Of a stretch of 5,106 bases of DNA, positions 1 through 5,106 are shown one piece after another. The stretch is from assembly GCA_020056645.1 (NCBI GenBank), contig JAGVHJ010000445.1:1-5106 (forward strand). Direction: 5' to 3'. The stretch is from Desulfobacterales bacterium (lineage in GTDB: Bacteria; Desulfobacterota; Desulfobacteria; Desulfobacterales; JAHIVH01). Under the pieces are notes generated by a model that was given only the letters and a program-made list of their open reading frames with translations, did not search any database and was not told the origin of the DNA. Within the stretch, counting starts at the first letter, position 1. Each line of letters starts with the position of its first letter. Position numbers and translations under genes: made by a program.

Positions 1-810
1 AGGCTCCACCGGATTTTCATCGATCCGGTTTTGGATGTGATGAAACAATCGGGAAAAGAGGTGCGCTATCTGGGTATTATCCCTCATGGGCCCTCCCACT
101 ATCTCTCCTTTGCAACTCTTTTTAACGGCGAGTCGTTTCTGATCGAGCGTTATCCGCTCTTCTATCTGCCGAGCGCAAGCGTCCTCAAATTCACCAAAGA
201 GCGGCGGGGAACAACCAAGAACCTTGAAGTTCTGGCCGTGGGAAATCCCGATCTGGGGAACCCGGCCTTGGATCTCCCGTTCTCAGAGCACGAGGTGGAG
301 ACGATCCGGTGGAATTTCCCGAAAATCACGGTGTTAACACGGGACAAGGCCACCGAAAGCTGGATCGATCAAAACATCAGCCGGTTCGGTATTATTCACA
401 TCGCCTCCCACGGAGAGTTTGACCCGGTAAATCCGCTATTCTCGGCCATCAAACTGGCAAAAGATCAATCCTACGATGGCAATCTGGAAGCAGGAGAAAT
501 TTTCGGACTCGATATCAAGGCGGATCTGGTGATTTTAAGCGCCTGCCAGACAGGCTTGGGCAAAATCACCCAGGGAGACGATGTGGTCGGACTCAATCGC
601 TCCTTTTTCTATGCAGGAACCCATGCCGTCATTTCGAGCCTCTGGCGGGTCAGCGATATCTCAACCGCGATTCTCGTCAAACAATTTTACCGAATGTATG
701 TAAAAAAAAATAAGGCGGAGAGCCTGCGATTGGCCATTTTGCATGTGAAAGAGAGCCACTCCCATCCGGGCTACTGGGGCGCCTTCAACCTGGTGGGGGA
801 CTATCAATAG
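1..810 (+). CDS. CHAT-domain caspase-like protease, C-terminal part (5' end outside window)
   Basis: This is the C-terminal 269 residues of a CHAT (caspase HetF associated with TPRs) cysteine protease of clan CD. The frame is open from base 1, and residues before the first ATG at base 31 (LHRIFIDPVLDVM) already match CHAT sequence. The gene is therefore cut by the window edge and base 31 is not its start. Visible landmarks are the early strand IIPHGPSHYLSFATLF, the IERYPLFYLPSAS segment, the His motif HIASHGEF (catalytic His codon at 409-411) and the Cys motif LSACQTGLGK (catalytic Cys codon at 544-546). The family-typical ending around GYWGAFNLVGDY is also present. Both dyad residues are intact, so the protease is predicted to be active in the cytoplasm. 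Family members usually carry TPR repeats or another sensor upstream, which cannot be seen here, so substrate and trigger are unknown. The next gene starts 28 nt downstream on the same strand, suggesting an operon. Confidence 0.93.
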   Translation, partial: RLHRIFIDPVLDVMKQSGKEVRYLGIIPHGPSHYLSFATLFNGESFLIERYPLFYLPSASVLKFTKERRGTTKNLEVLAVGNPDLGNPALDLPFSEHEVETIRWNFPKITVLTRDKATESWIDQNISRFGIIHIASHGEFDPVNPLFSAIKLAKDQSYDGNLEAGEIFGLDIKADLVILSACQTGLGKITQGDDVVGLNRSFFYAGTHAVISSLWRVSDISTAILVKQFYRMYVKKNKAESLRLAILHVKESHSHPGYWGAFNLVGDYQ

Positions 811-822
811 TGACACGATGCC

Positions 823-830
823 AAAGGAGG
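823..830 (+). promoter_or_regulatory. Shine-Dalgarno of the lipoprotein hydrolase
   Basis: AAAGGAGG lies 8 nt before the ATG at 839. This favours 839 over the in-frame upstream ATG at 818, which overlaps this site's leader and has no purine-rich box of its own. The 839 start also gives a normal lipoprotein signal peptide with a short Lys-containing N-region. Confidence 0.85.
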
Positions 831-838
831 GCAGAGAG

Positions 839-1849
839 ATGAAGCAAAAACAGACAATCGGAAGCTCCCTATTCTGGTGGGTATTAGGAGGAGTCCTTTT
901 GATGGGAGTGGTGATCGGGTGCGGCTCGGATGGCGGAAGTGGGGAGTCGGTGGAGGGGTCCCAAATCGTTTCCGATATTTCTTACGTCGATGATGGCGTG
1001 GATCGACACCGGCTCGATATCTACGGTCCGTTAGAGGGAGATGGCGCAAAGGTGCTTCTTTTTGTCCCTGGCGGGGCCTGGCGGCAGGGAGACAAAGACC
1101 ACTATGCGGAAATGGCCACCGCCCTTTCCTCTCACGGCTTTGTCGTGGCCGTTATCAACTACAGGTTATCAAACGATATGGACGGCATGGCGATCCATCC
1201 GGACCACGTCAACGATGTGGCGATGGCCTTCAAATGGGTGGTGGAAAATATCAGCAGCTATCATGGCGATCCCGCTTCTGTGTTTCTTTTTGGACAATCC
1301 GCTGGCGCGCATCTGGTGGCGCTCCTTGCCACGGATGAAACCTATTTGAAGGCAGTCGGCTATGGCGTTTCCAATATTCGGGGAGTGATCGCCATGAGCG
1401 GCGCGTTTGCTCTTTCTGATTTCGTGAGCTATCCGGCAAATCCACTCGATCTGGAGCTTGATGACACCCTTCTCTATAAGGCGATTTTCGCCAACGCCTT
1501 TGGGTCATGGGATGAATCGGTGATCGGCCCAGCCTCGCCCGCGCGCCATGTGAAAGCCTCCCAGCCGCCCTTTCTGTTGATTCACACCGAATACGATATG
1601 CCGGGCTTTGTGGAAGACGCCACCCATTTCCACGACAGTATCCTTTCGAAGGCTCTTTCCGTAGAAATTCGTGGATTAAAAAGATCCGACTACTCAGATG
1701 AAACCTGGAGCAAGGCCACCGAGCTGGCCGCCGCCGAACCCCTGTTGGCGGACTATATCGGCCACTATGCGGAGGTGGTCGCCATCAATAACAAGGAGTA
1801 TGATAAAGTCCCCACGACCTGGATTGTCGATTTTGTGGATGGGAGGTGA
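839..1849 (+). CDS. Lipoprotein alpha/beta hydrolase (carboxylesterase / BD-FAE-like)
   Basis: The product has 336 residues. Residues 1-27 form a lipoprotein signal peptide (MKQKQ, then a hydrophobic stretch) ending in the lipobox VIGC with Cys28. Gly follows the Cys, so there is no Asp+2 inner-membrane retention signal, and outer-membrane anchoring is inferred. A Gly/Ser-rich linker follows to about residue 40. The rest is an alpha/beta hydrolase with an oxyanion segment FVPGGAW (75-81), HPDHVNDVAMAFKWVVENI (120-138) and the nucleophile elbow GQSAG (Ser154). The likely acid is Asp253 in LLIHTEYD and the likely base is His309 in GHYAEV. This layout is typical of COG0657-type esterases and peptidase-like hydrolases that cleave small esters or acylated sugars; the substrate cannot be read from sequence. 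Two points are odd: PGG replaces the usual HGG, and about 30 extra residues precede the putative His. It follows the CHAT gene by 28 nt and is closed by its own terminator. Confidence 0.9.
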   Translation: MKQKQTIGSSLFWWVLGGVLLMGVVIGCGSDGGSGESVEGSQIVSDISYVDDGVDRHRLDIYGPLEGDGAKVLLFVPGGAWRQGDKDHYAEMATALSSHGFVVAVINYRLSNDMDGMAIHPDHVNDVAMAFKWVVENISSYHGDPASVFLFGQSAGAHLVALLATDETYLKAVGYGVSNIRGVIAMSGAFALSDFVSYPANPLDLELDDTLLYKAIFANAFGSWDESVIGPASPARHVKASQPPFLLIHTEYDMPGFVEDATHFHDSILSKALSVEIRGLKRSDYSDETWSKATELAAAEPLLADYIGHYAEVVAINNKEYDKVPTTWIVDFVDGR

Positions 1850-1870
1850 CGACCCTCTCCCATCCATTTT
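1836..1870 (+). terminator. Rho-independent terminator overlapping the hydrolase stop codon
   Basis: The arms TGGATGGGAG (1836-1845) and CTCCCATCCA (1857-1866) form a perfect 10-bp GC-containing stem around an 11-nt loop, followed by TTTT (1867-1870). The hydrolase stop codon TGA (1847-1849) sits in the loop, so the last codons form the 5' arm. It probably ends the CHAT-hydrolase transcript just before the inverted-repeat-bounded unit. The T tract is short (four), so efficiency is uncertain. On the minus strand no T tract follows the stem. Confidence 0.75.
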
Positions 1871-1888
1871 GTACCTCCTGTTTTGATG

Positions 1889-1896
1889 AAAATAGG
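1889..1896. repeat. Possible degenerate 8-bp target duplication, left copy
   Basis: AAAATAGG lies directly outside the left inverted repeat. The 8 bases directly outside the right one (4957-4964) read GAAATAGT, so the inner six (AAATAG) are identical and aligned. IS66-family elements are known to make 8-bp target duplications. A 6/8 match in AT-rich DNA can also occur by chance. Confidence 0.4.
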
Positions 1897-1924
1897 GTAA
1901 CTATTCAGCACCGATTCATCAAGA
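1897..1924 (+). repeat. Left terminal inverted repeat (28 bp)
   Basis: It reads inward as GTAACTATTCAGCACC, then G, ATT, C, ATCAAGA. The reverse complement of 4929-4956 is the same except at positions 17 (G/T) and 21 (C/T). Similarity stops exactly at the outer GTAA and just after position 28 inward, as expected of a transposon end rather than a long duplicated segment. Confidence 0.85.
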
Positions 1925-1929
1925 TGGCC

Positions 1930-1947
1930 AAAAGGCATGTGCTTTTT
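1930..1947 (+). other. Small hairpin inside the left end, weak terminator candidate
   Basis: AAAAGGCATGTGCTTTTT folds into a 7-bp stem (one G-T pair) with a 4-nt loop and ends in T5. It lies about 35 bp past the subtilase stop codon when read on the minus strand. There it has a C-A mismatch and only four T residues after the stem, so it is a poor terminator for that gene. No better terminator is visible for the subtilase inside the unit. Confidence 0.3.
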
Positions 1948-1981
1948 ATCATACCAGATTGGAGGTGAAAGTGATGCATGC

Positions 1982-4795
1982 TCAAAAAGTGGCGTTATCC
2001 ACATCAAAGGCCAGAGTGTCCACATTGATGGCCGTTGCCGACTTTTTCGCCCCTGCCGCCCATTGACCGGTCCACCTGATTTCGATCACATGTCTGCCAA
2101 ATGGCAGATCTTCGCGGTAGAGCACCCGTTTTACATAGGTGAGGGACGAATAGGCGCTCACATCCGCCCTATGCACACCGTCAACATAAACCGACGCGAT
2201 CCCCATGGCGGCGGATTTGATTCCTGACCATCTGATGGCGCTGCCGATAAATTGCATTTTCACGGAGCCTGTGCTGTTTAAGGTTCTGAGAGTGCCATTT
2301 GCGCACTTCTTGTTGGCGACATCCATCCAGTCACCCAGATATTGGATCATTGCATTTCTGTCATCCACGGAAACATTTTCTCTGGTCAACTGATACTTGC
2401 CGGAGCCTGAAAAAGCGCAGACATCAATATAGTATCTGCCCGTCCTTTTCGCAATGTAGTTGATGTTTTCCGTGCGGCGGTTTCCTTCTGAAAATGCTTC
2501 AAGCCCCTGGGTCGACGAAACGGAAAAGGCGGATGGAGAGTATACATAGAGGTCAAAGTCGGCTCCCAATGGACCTTTTAAGGAAAGGGTGAGTGGTTCG
2601 CCGGCGAAGAGGTGAACGGAGAAGACATCGTCTTTATCGTTCATTTTATCTAAGGTTCCGGTGATCTGGGCAGCATAGGGGAGGCCGGGAATTTCATCTT
2701 CTGTGTTGATGGGCGGGGATTTAACAGCGGCTTCGGCGTTGATCATTCCTTCCGAACCGCATTTCCCGGCTAAGAAAGGAGATGTTTGAGCCGATTTCAT
2801 TAATCGGATTTTTGTGGTCATATAATCGGTATCCCCCGTGGACATGAGAAGGGCGGCTGTTCCCGTAACATGAGGCGCGGCCATGGAGGTGCCGCTGTAA
2901 TACGTATATGCGTTGGCCCAATCGCTTTCCGGATCATAATTCATGGCGACAAGGGCTTCGCTTTGGGTGGGAACCATGACATCTTCCATCGATTCCTCAG
3001 TGATGGAAAAAGAAACGGATTCAAAAGGCGTTTTTTCAGCACCCGCGACAGTCAAATAATTTTTTCCTTCATAGATCGTGTAGGCGGCGAGATAATAATA
3101 TCCAAAATCGGAATAGAATAGATTCATCATCGCGTCTCTTCCTGAAAGGAAGAACTTCCCGCCTCCATCCAGATATCGAATCAGCTGTTGCTGGTCCGCA
3201 GATGTGATGTTCCCATCCGCGACATCATCGTAGGATTTCCCGGTGAACCAGATCACCAGCGCGTACCCCGAAAGGGTTTCGCTATCCGGTCCATTCGATC
3301 CAGTACCTACAGTGACAAGGTCTAAGTTCACGAAGCCCAGGTCCTGGAGGGGTGTTTGATAGGCGTCGCGGACATCCGGGTTATCCGGAGCGCCGTCATC
3401 TTGAACAAGCAGAATCGGATCAGACGGGGTAACGCCAAAGTAGGCCATCACGCTTTCCATATAGGCCTGATTGGCCTCTGGCGTTTCGATGATCTCATTG
3501 CCAAATCCTTGCACCAGGGTTTTGTATTGGCTGGTCTCATGCATAATGGCCGCGCCTTTGTGTCTTACGGGAACGGAACTGAAGATATCGGCGCCAGGGC
3601 TTGCGATATCAACCGTTTGAACGCCAAAATTGCTCCACCAGGGCATCTCTCCGGTATTGTCGACCGCCGCGACCGAGATAATATTGCCGCAATCGAACGC
3701 CGCGGGATAGGCGGGATAGATATCCGCGTTTTCGCCATTGTTTCCGGCTGCCGCAACAAACAGCATGCCGGAATCCTCGATGGCTTGTTTTAGCGTTTCG
3801 TCGTAACCGCCGCCGCCCCAGCTGTTATTCGAAATTTTCACCCCCATGGAAGCGGCGTAATGAATAGCGTCGATGGCGTCTGACGTGTATCCCCCATCAG
3901 GCCCCAGGAATTTGATGGGCATAATTTTCACATTCGGGGCGATGCCTGCCACACCGATGCCGTTTATGCTTCCCGCAATGGTGCCGGACACATGGGTGGC
4001 GTGTTCGTCCCCATCCATGGGGTCAAAGACAGAGTTGTCATCGTTATAAAAATCCCAGCCGTTGATATCATCGACCAGGCCGTTTCCATCGTCGTCAACT
4101 CCTGGACTCCCCGATACTTCCGCGGGATTCTCCCAGATTCTATCCTTCAAATCGGGATGATTGGTGTCGATTCCAGTATCAATAACGGCGATGACCACAT
4201 CCTCATTTCCCGTCGTAACCTCCCAAGCGCCGTTCAGGTCCACATCCACATCGGGCGTCCCCTCTTGCTCAAAAACACTTTGTCCAGTATTCTCCATATT
4301 CCATAAGAGATCTCCCAGGGGTTCGTCTGTGATGGCAAAAGCCATGGGGTAAAATTTTGAATCGGGCCTGACAGACAAAACAGCGGGGTTTGTCGTAAGG
4401 CTTGATAGGATCGCATTGGTTTTTTGATCATCTAAAATTTTATAAACCGCAGCATTCGCATTGCTCTTTAAGTTTTTAACATGCTTTATTGATGCGGCTT
4501 GGATCAAGTGATTCACAGAAGACCCATCGTTGCCATTCCTGAAGGTGACGATAAGACGGTCGGTATCCATGATATGGTTTTTGGCTCTGGTTGGAAAAGA
4601 GGGGCGATCAGTGGCGCTCTGCTGAATATTCTTGGTGATCGCTGGATGAGAGGCGTTCAGTTGAATTGAAAGAGCCCCTTTTTTGACGATCGAATTTGCG
4701 GCAAAGGCCGTTGACGCGAGGGCGCAGAGTGTCACAGAGAACGCCATGATCGATAGCGCTTTTAAATAGGAGGGGAGAGGGGTTGTCCTTTTCAT
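1982..4795 (-). CDS. Secreted S8 subtilisin-like serine protease with inserted ThuA-like domain, PPC and jelly-roll domains
   Basis: The product has 937 residues. The ATG at 4795 is chosen because GAGGA lies 9 nt upstream and a Sec signal peptide begins there (MKRTT, hydrophobic core, cleavage near AFA at 30-32). Residues 79-150 resemble an I9 propeptide (DRLIVTFRNG to SVRPDSKFYP). The catalytic domain has Asp206 (AVIDTGID), a Ca-site-like DDDGNGLVDD loop (234-243), His265 (EHATHVSGT), oxyanion Asn352 (AAAGNNG) and Ser637 (GTSMAAPHVTG). Residues 411-630 are an insert; 458-560 of it look like a ThuA/GATase-like fold (ILLVQDDGAPD, YALVIWFTGK, YLDGGGKFFLSGRD). Residues 705-804 form a PPC domain. 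Residues 810-937 resemble a galactose-binding jelly roll (GSAIRWSGIKS, ASVYVDGVHRADVSAYSS, FGRHVIEIRWTG). Four Cys in the mature chain (369, 679, 793, 831) could form disulfides. It is predicted to be an extracellular endopeptidase that self-processes after export. It is convergent to the hydrolase and is the only gene within the inverted-repeat-bounded unit. Confidence 0.95.
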   Translation of the reverse strand: MKRTTPLPSYLKALSIMAFSVTLCALASTAFAANSIVKKGALSIQLNASHPAITKNIQQSATDRPSFPTRAKNHIMDTDRLIVTFRNGNDGSSVNHLIQAASIKHVKNLKSNANAAVYKILDDQKTNAILSSLTTNPAVLSVRPDSKFYPMAFAITDEPLGDLLWNMENTGQSVFEQEGTPDVDVDLNGAWEVTTGNEDVVIAVIDTGIDTNHPDLKDRIWENPAEVSGSPGVDDDGNGLVDDINGWDFYNDDNSVFDPMDGDEHATHVSGTIAGSINGIGVAGIAPNVKIMPIKFLGPDGGYTSDAIDAIHYAASMGVKISNNSWGGGGYDETLKQAIEDSGMLFVAAAGNNGENADIYPAYPAAFDCGNIISVAAVDNTGEMPWWSNFGVQTVDIASPGADIFSSVPVRHKGAAIMHETSQYKTLVQGFGNEIIETPEANQAYMESVMAYFGVTPSDPILLVQDDGAPDNPDVRDAYQTPLQDLGFVNLDLVTVGTGSNGPDSETLSGYALVIWFTGKSYDDVADGNITSADQQQLIRYLDGGGKFFLSGRDAMMNLFYSDFGYYYLAAYTIYEGKNYLTVAGAEKTPFESVSFSITEESMEDVMVPTQSEALVAMNYDPESDWANAYTYYSGTSMAAPHVTGTAALLMSTGDTDYMTTKIRLMKSAQTSPFLAGKCGSEGMINAEAAVKSPPINTEDEIPGLPYAAQITGTLDKMNDKDDVFSVHLFAGEPLTLSLKGPLGADFDLYVYSPSAFSVSSTQGLEAFSEGNRRTENINYIAKRTGRYYIDVCAFSGSGKYQLTRENVSVDDRNAMIQYLGDWMDVANKKCANGTLRTLNSTGSVKMQFIGSAIRWSGIKSAAMGIASVYVDGVHRADVSAYSSLTYVKRVLYREDLPFGRHVIEIRWTGQWAAGAKKSATAINVDTLAFDVDNATF

Positions 4796-4804
4796 GGGTG
4801 TGTT

Positions 4805-4809
4805 TCCTC
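4805..4809 (-). promoter_or_regulatory. Shine-Dalgarno of the subtilase
   Basis: On the minus strand GAGGA precedes the ATG at 4795 by 9 nt. The frame can be extended upstream to a TTG at 4837, but that codon has no purine-rich box and would put 14 polar residues ahead of the signal peptide. The 4795 start is therefore preferred. Confidence 0.8.
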
Positions 4810-4870
4810 GTGAATTGGGAAATGGGTTTTGAGACAAATGTGTTTTAGGCCGAGTTTTCGCCAGTTCAGC

Positions 4871-4924
4871 AAAAAGCCAAGAAGCTCCAGAAAAAAGTTC
4901 GGAACGAAAAAAAACGGGCTTTTT
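4871..4924. other. Inverted repeat in the subtilase leader, possible bidirectional terminator or insulator
   Basis: AAAAAGCC (4871-4878) and GGCTTTTT (4917-4924) are perfect 8-bp arms about 38 bp apart. A small GTTC-G-GAAC hairpin (4897-4905) and A/T tracts lie between them. Read in either direction the structure ends in T5. It sits between the right end and the subtilase start, where it could stop transcription entering from outside. The long loop makes function uncertain. No convincing -35/-10 promoter was seen in 4796-4956; the best candidate, TTGCTG about 17 nt before CCTAAA on the minus strand, is weak. Confidence 0.35.
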
Positions 4925-4928
4925 ACTT

Positions 4929-4956
4929 TCTTGATAAATAGGTGCTGAATAGTTAC
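4929..4956 (-). repeat. Right terminal inverted repeat (28 bp)
   Basis: The top strand ends in GGTGCTGAATAGTTAC (4941-4956). Its reverse complement is a perfect 16-base match to the left end at 1897-1912, followed by 10 of 12 further matches inward. The outer terminus is TTAC, the complement of GTAA. Confidence 0.85.
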
Positions 4957-4964
4957 GAAATAGT
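4957..4964. repeat. Possible degenerate 8-bp target duplication, right copy
   Basis: GAAATAGT lies directly outside the right inverted repeat and matches the left flank AAAATAGG at positions 2-7. It is also the start of the segment leading into the 131-bp palindrome, so it may instead be part of that repeat. Confidence 0.35.
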
Positions 4965-4975
4965 TTAACTCGATG

Positions 4976-5106
4976 TTCAAGTTTTTGTTAATTTACCCAA
5001 CTCCGGCGTTGGAAAAAAAAATTTGATCCTCGAAATACGCCATGTATTCCTGCGGTCAAAATTTTTTTTCCGCCTTGGATTTGAACAAATTTCCTAAAAA
5101 CTTGAA
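4976..5106. repeat. Long nested imperfect palindrome, reaching the window edge
   Basis: The outer arms are TTCAAGTTTTT (4976-4986) and AAAAACTTGAA (5096-5106), perfect over 11 bp. The symmetry continues inward with gaps. An A9-TTTGATCC arm (5013-5029) faces a GGTCAAAA-T8 arm (5054-5069), and an AATAC/GTATT stem surrounds the centre near 5041. A shorter CCAAC/GTTGG hairpin (4997-5012) sits in the left half. The midpoint of the outer arms is exactly the centre of the inner hairpin, so this is a single nested structure. It resembles a palindromic MITE or REP-like intergenic repeat. It has T tracts on both strands, so it could also act as a bidirectional terminator. Together with the subtilase leader and right inverted repeat it accounts for most of the 311-base gene-free stretch 4796-5106. 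Confidence 0.75.

Larger units (their letters stand above)
1897..4956. mobile_element. Putative transposase-less insertion cassette with IS66-like ends carrying a subtilase
   Basis: This 3,060-bp unit is bounded by 28-bp inverted repeats (26/28 identical) with outermost bases GTAA on both ends, and by aligned 8-bp flanks matching at 6 positions. GTAA termini, inverted repeats of 20-30 bp and 8-bp duplications are known hallmarks of the IS66 family. None of the IS66 genes (tnpA, tnpB/orf2, tnpC) can be found inside. The subtilase fills nearly all of it, with 85 bp between the left end and its stop codon and 161 bp between its start and the right end. This matches the idea of a mobile insertion cassette moved in trans by a related transposase. 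The family assignment is inference from end sequence only. The alternative is a chance pairing of two copies of a dispersed genomic repeat. Confidence 0.6.

Noticed and set aside
1..810. CRISPR-linked TPR-CHAT (Csx29/Craspase-type) assignment
   Set aside because: No CRISPR repeats, gRAMP or cas gene is visible, and the N-terminal region that would distinguish that subfamily is outside the window.
818..838. Upstream in-frame ATG at 818 as the hydrolase start
   Set aside because: The SD AAAGGAGG at 823-830 lies downstream of it and is correctly spaced for the ATG at 839. The extra seven residues (MPKEGRE) would add acidic residues to the signal peptide N-region.
1..1849. Bacterial gasdermin-type defence operon
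   Set aside because: CHAT proteases can accompany gasdermins, but no small gasdermin-like gene is present. The neighbour is a clear alpha/beta hydrolase with a lipobox.
3356..3793. 145-codon open frame on the plus strand antisense to the subtilase
   Set aside because: It is a shadow of the strongly supported subtilase reading frame, with no ribosome binding site or domain signature. The same holds for the other antisense frames in 1982-4795.
4796..4837. TTG at 4837 as the subtilase start
   Set aside because: It has no Shine-Dalgarno, while the ATG at 4795 has GAGGA at good spacing and starts a standard Sec signal peptide.
4860..4890. Sigma-54-like TGGC...TTGCT in the subtilase leader on the minus strand
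   Set aside because: The GG and GC elements are about 8 nt apart instead of the required 12, so the match is not valid.
4792..4980. 62-codon open frame on the minus strand running across the right inverted repeat
   Set aside because: It crosses the element boundary, overlaps the subtilase start and leader, has no clear ribosome binding site and shows no recognisable protein features. Its composition reflects AT-rich intergenic DNA.

Overview
The window looks like bacterial chromosome, most likely Gram-negative. It encodes a diderm-style lipoprotein, a Sec-exported multidomain subtilase and the end of a CHAT protease. This gene style and the palindromic intergenic repeats resemble Desulfobacterota and related environmental lineages. 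That placement is an inference of low confidence, because no taxonomic marker gene is present.

Layout. (1) Bases 1-810, plus strand: the C-terminal 269 residues of a CHAT-domain (caspase-like) protease with an intact His/Cys dyad. Its N-terminus lies outside the window. (2) Bases 839-1849, plus strand: a lipoprotein alpha/beta hydrolase (carboxylesterase/BD-FAE type) that starts 28 nt downstream behind a strong Shine-Dalgarno. It is probably co-transcribed with the CHAT gene and is closed by a hairpin terminator that overlaps its stop codon. (3) Bases 1897-4956: a 3,060-bp unit bounded by 28-bp inverted repeats (26/28 identical) whose outer ends are 5'-GTAA. Eight-base flanks match at 6 of 8 positions. 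This is the end architecture of IS66-family elements, but there is no transposase inside. The only gene is a 937-residue secreted S8 subtilase on the minus strand (1982-4795). (4) Bases 4976-5106: a 131-bp nested imperfect palindrome that reaches the window edge.

The subtilase has a signal peptide, an I9-like propeptide, a full Asp/His/Asn/Ser catalytic set, a ThuA/GATase-like domain of about 100 residues inside a roughly 220-residue insert between the oxyanion Asn and the nucleophile Ser, a PPC domain and a C-terminal jelly-roll-like domain. Its His motif is HATH rather than HGTH.

Main interpretation: the subtilase appears to be the cargo of a non-autonomous, transposase-less insertion cassette with IS66-like ends. 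It sits just downstream of the terminator of a CHAT-esterase operon. The functional link between the two halves may be only positional. No CRISPR array, tRNA, rRNA or recognisable transposase is present.
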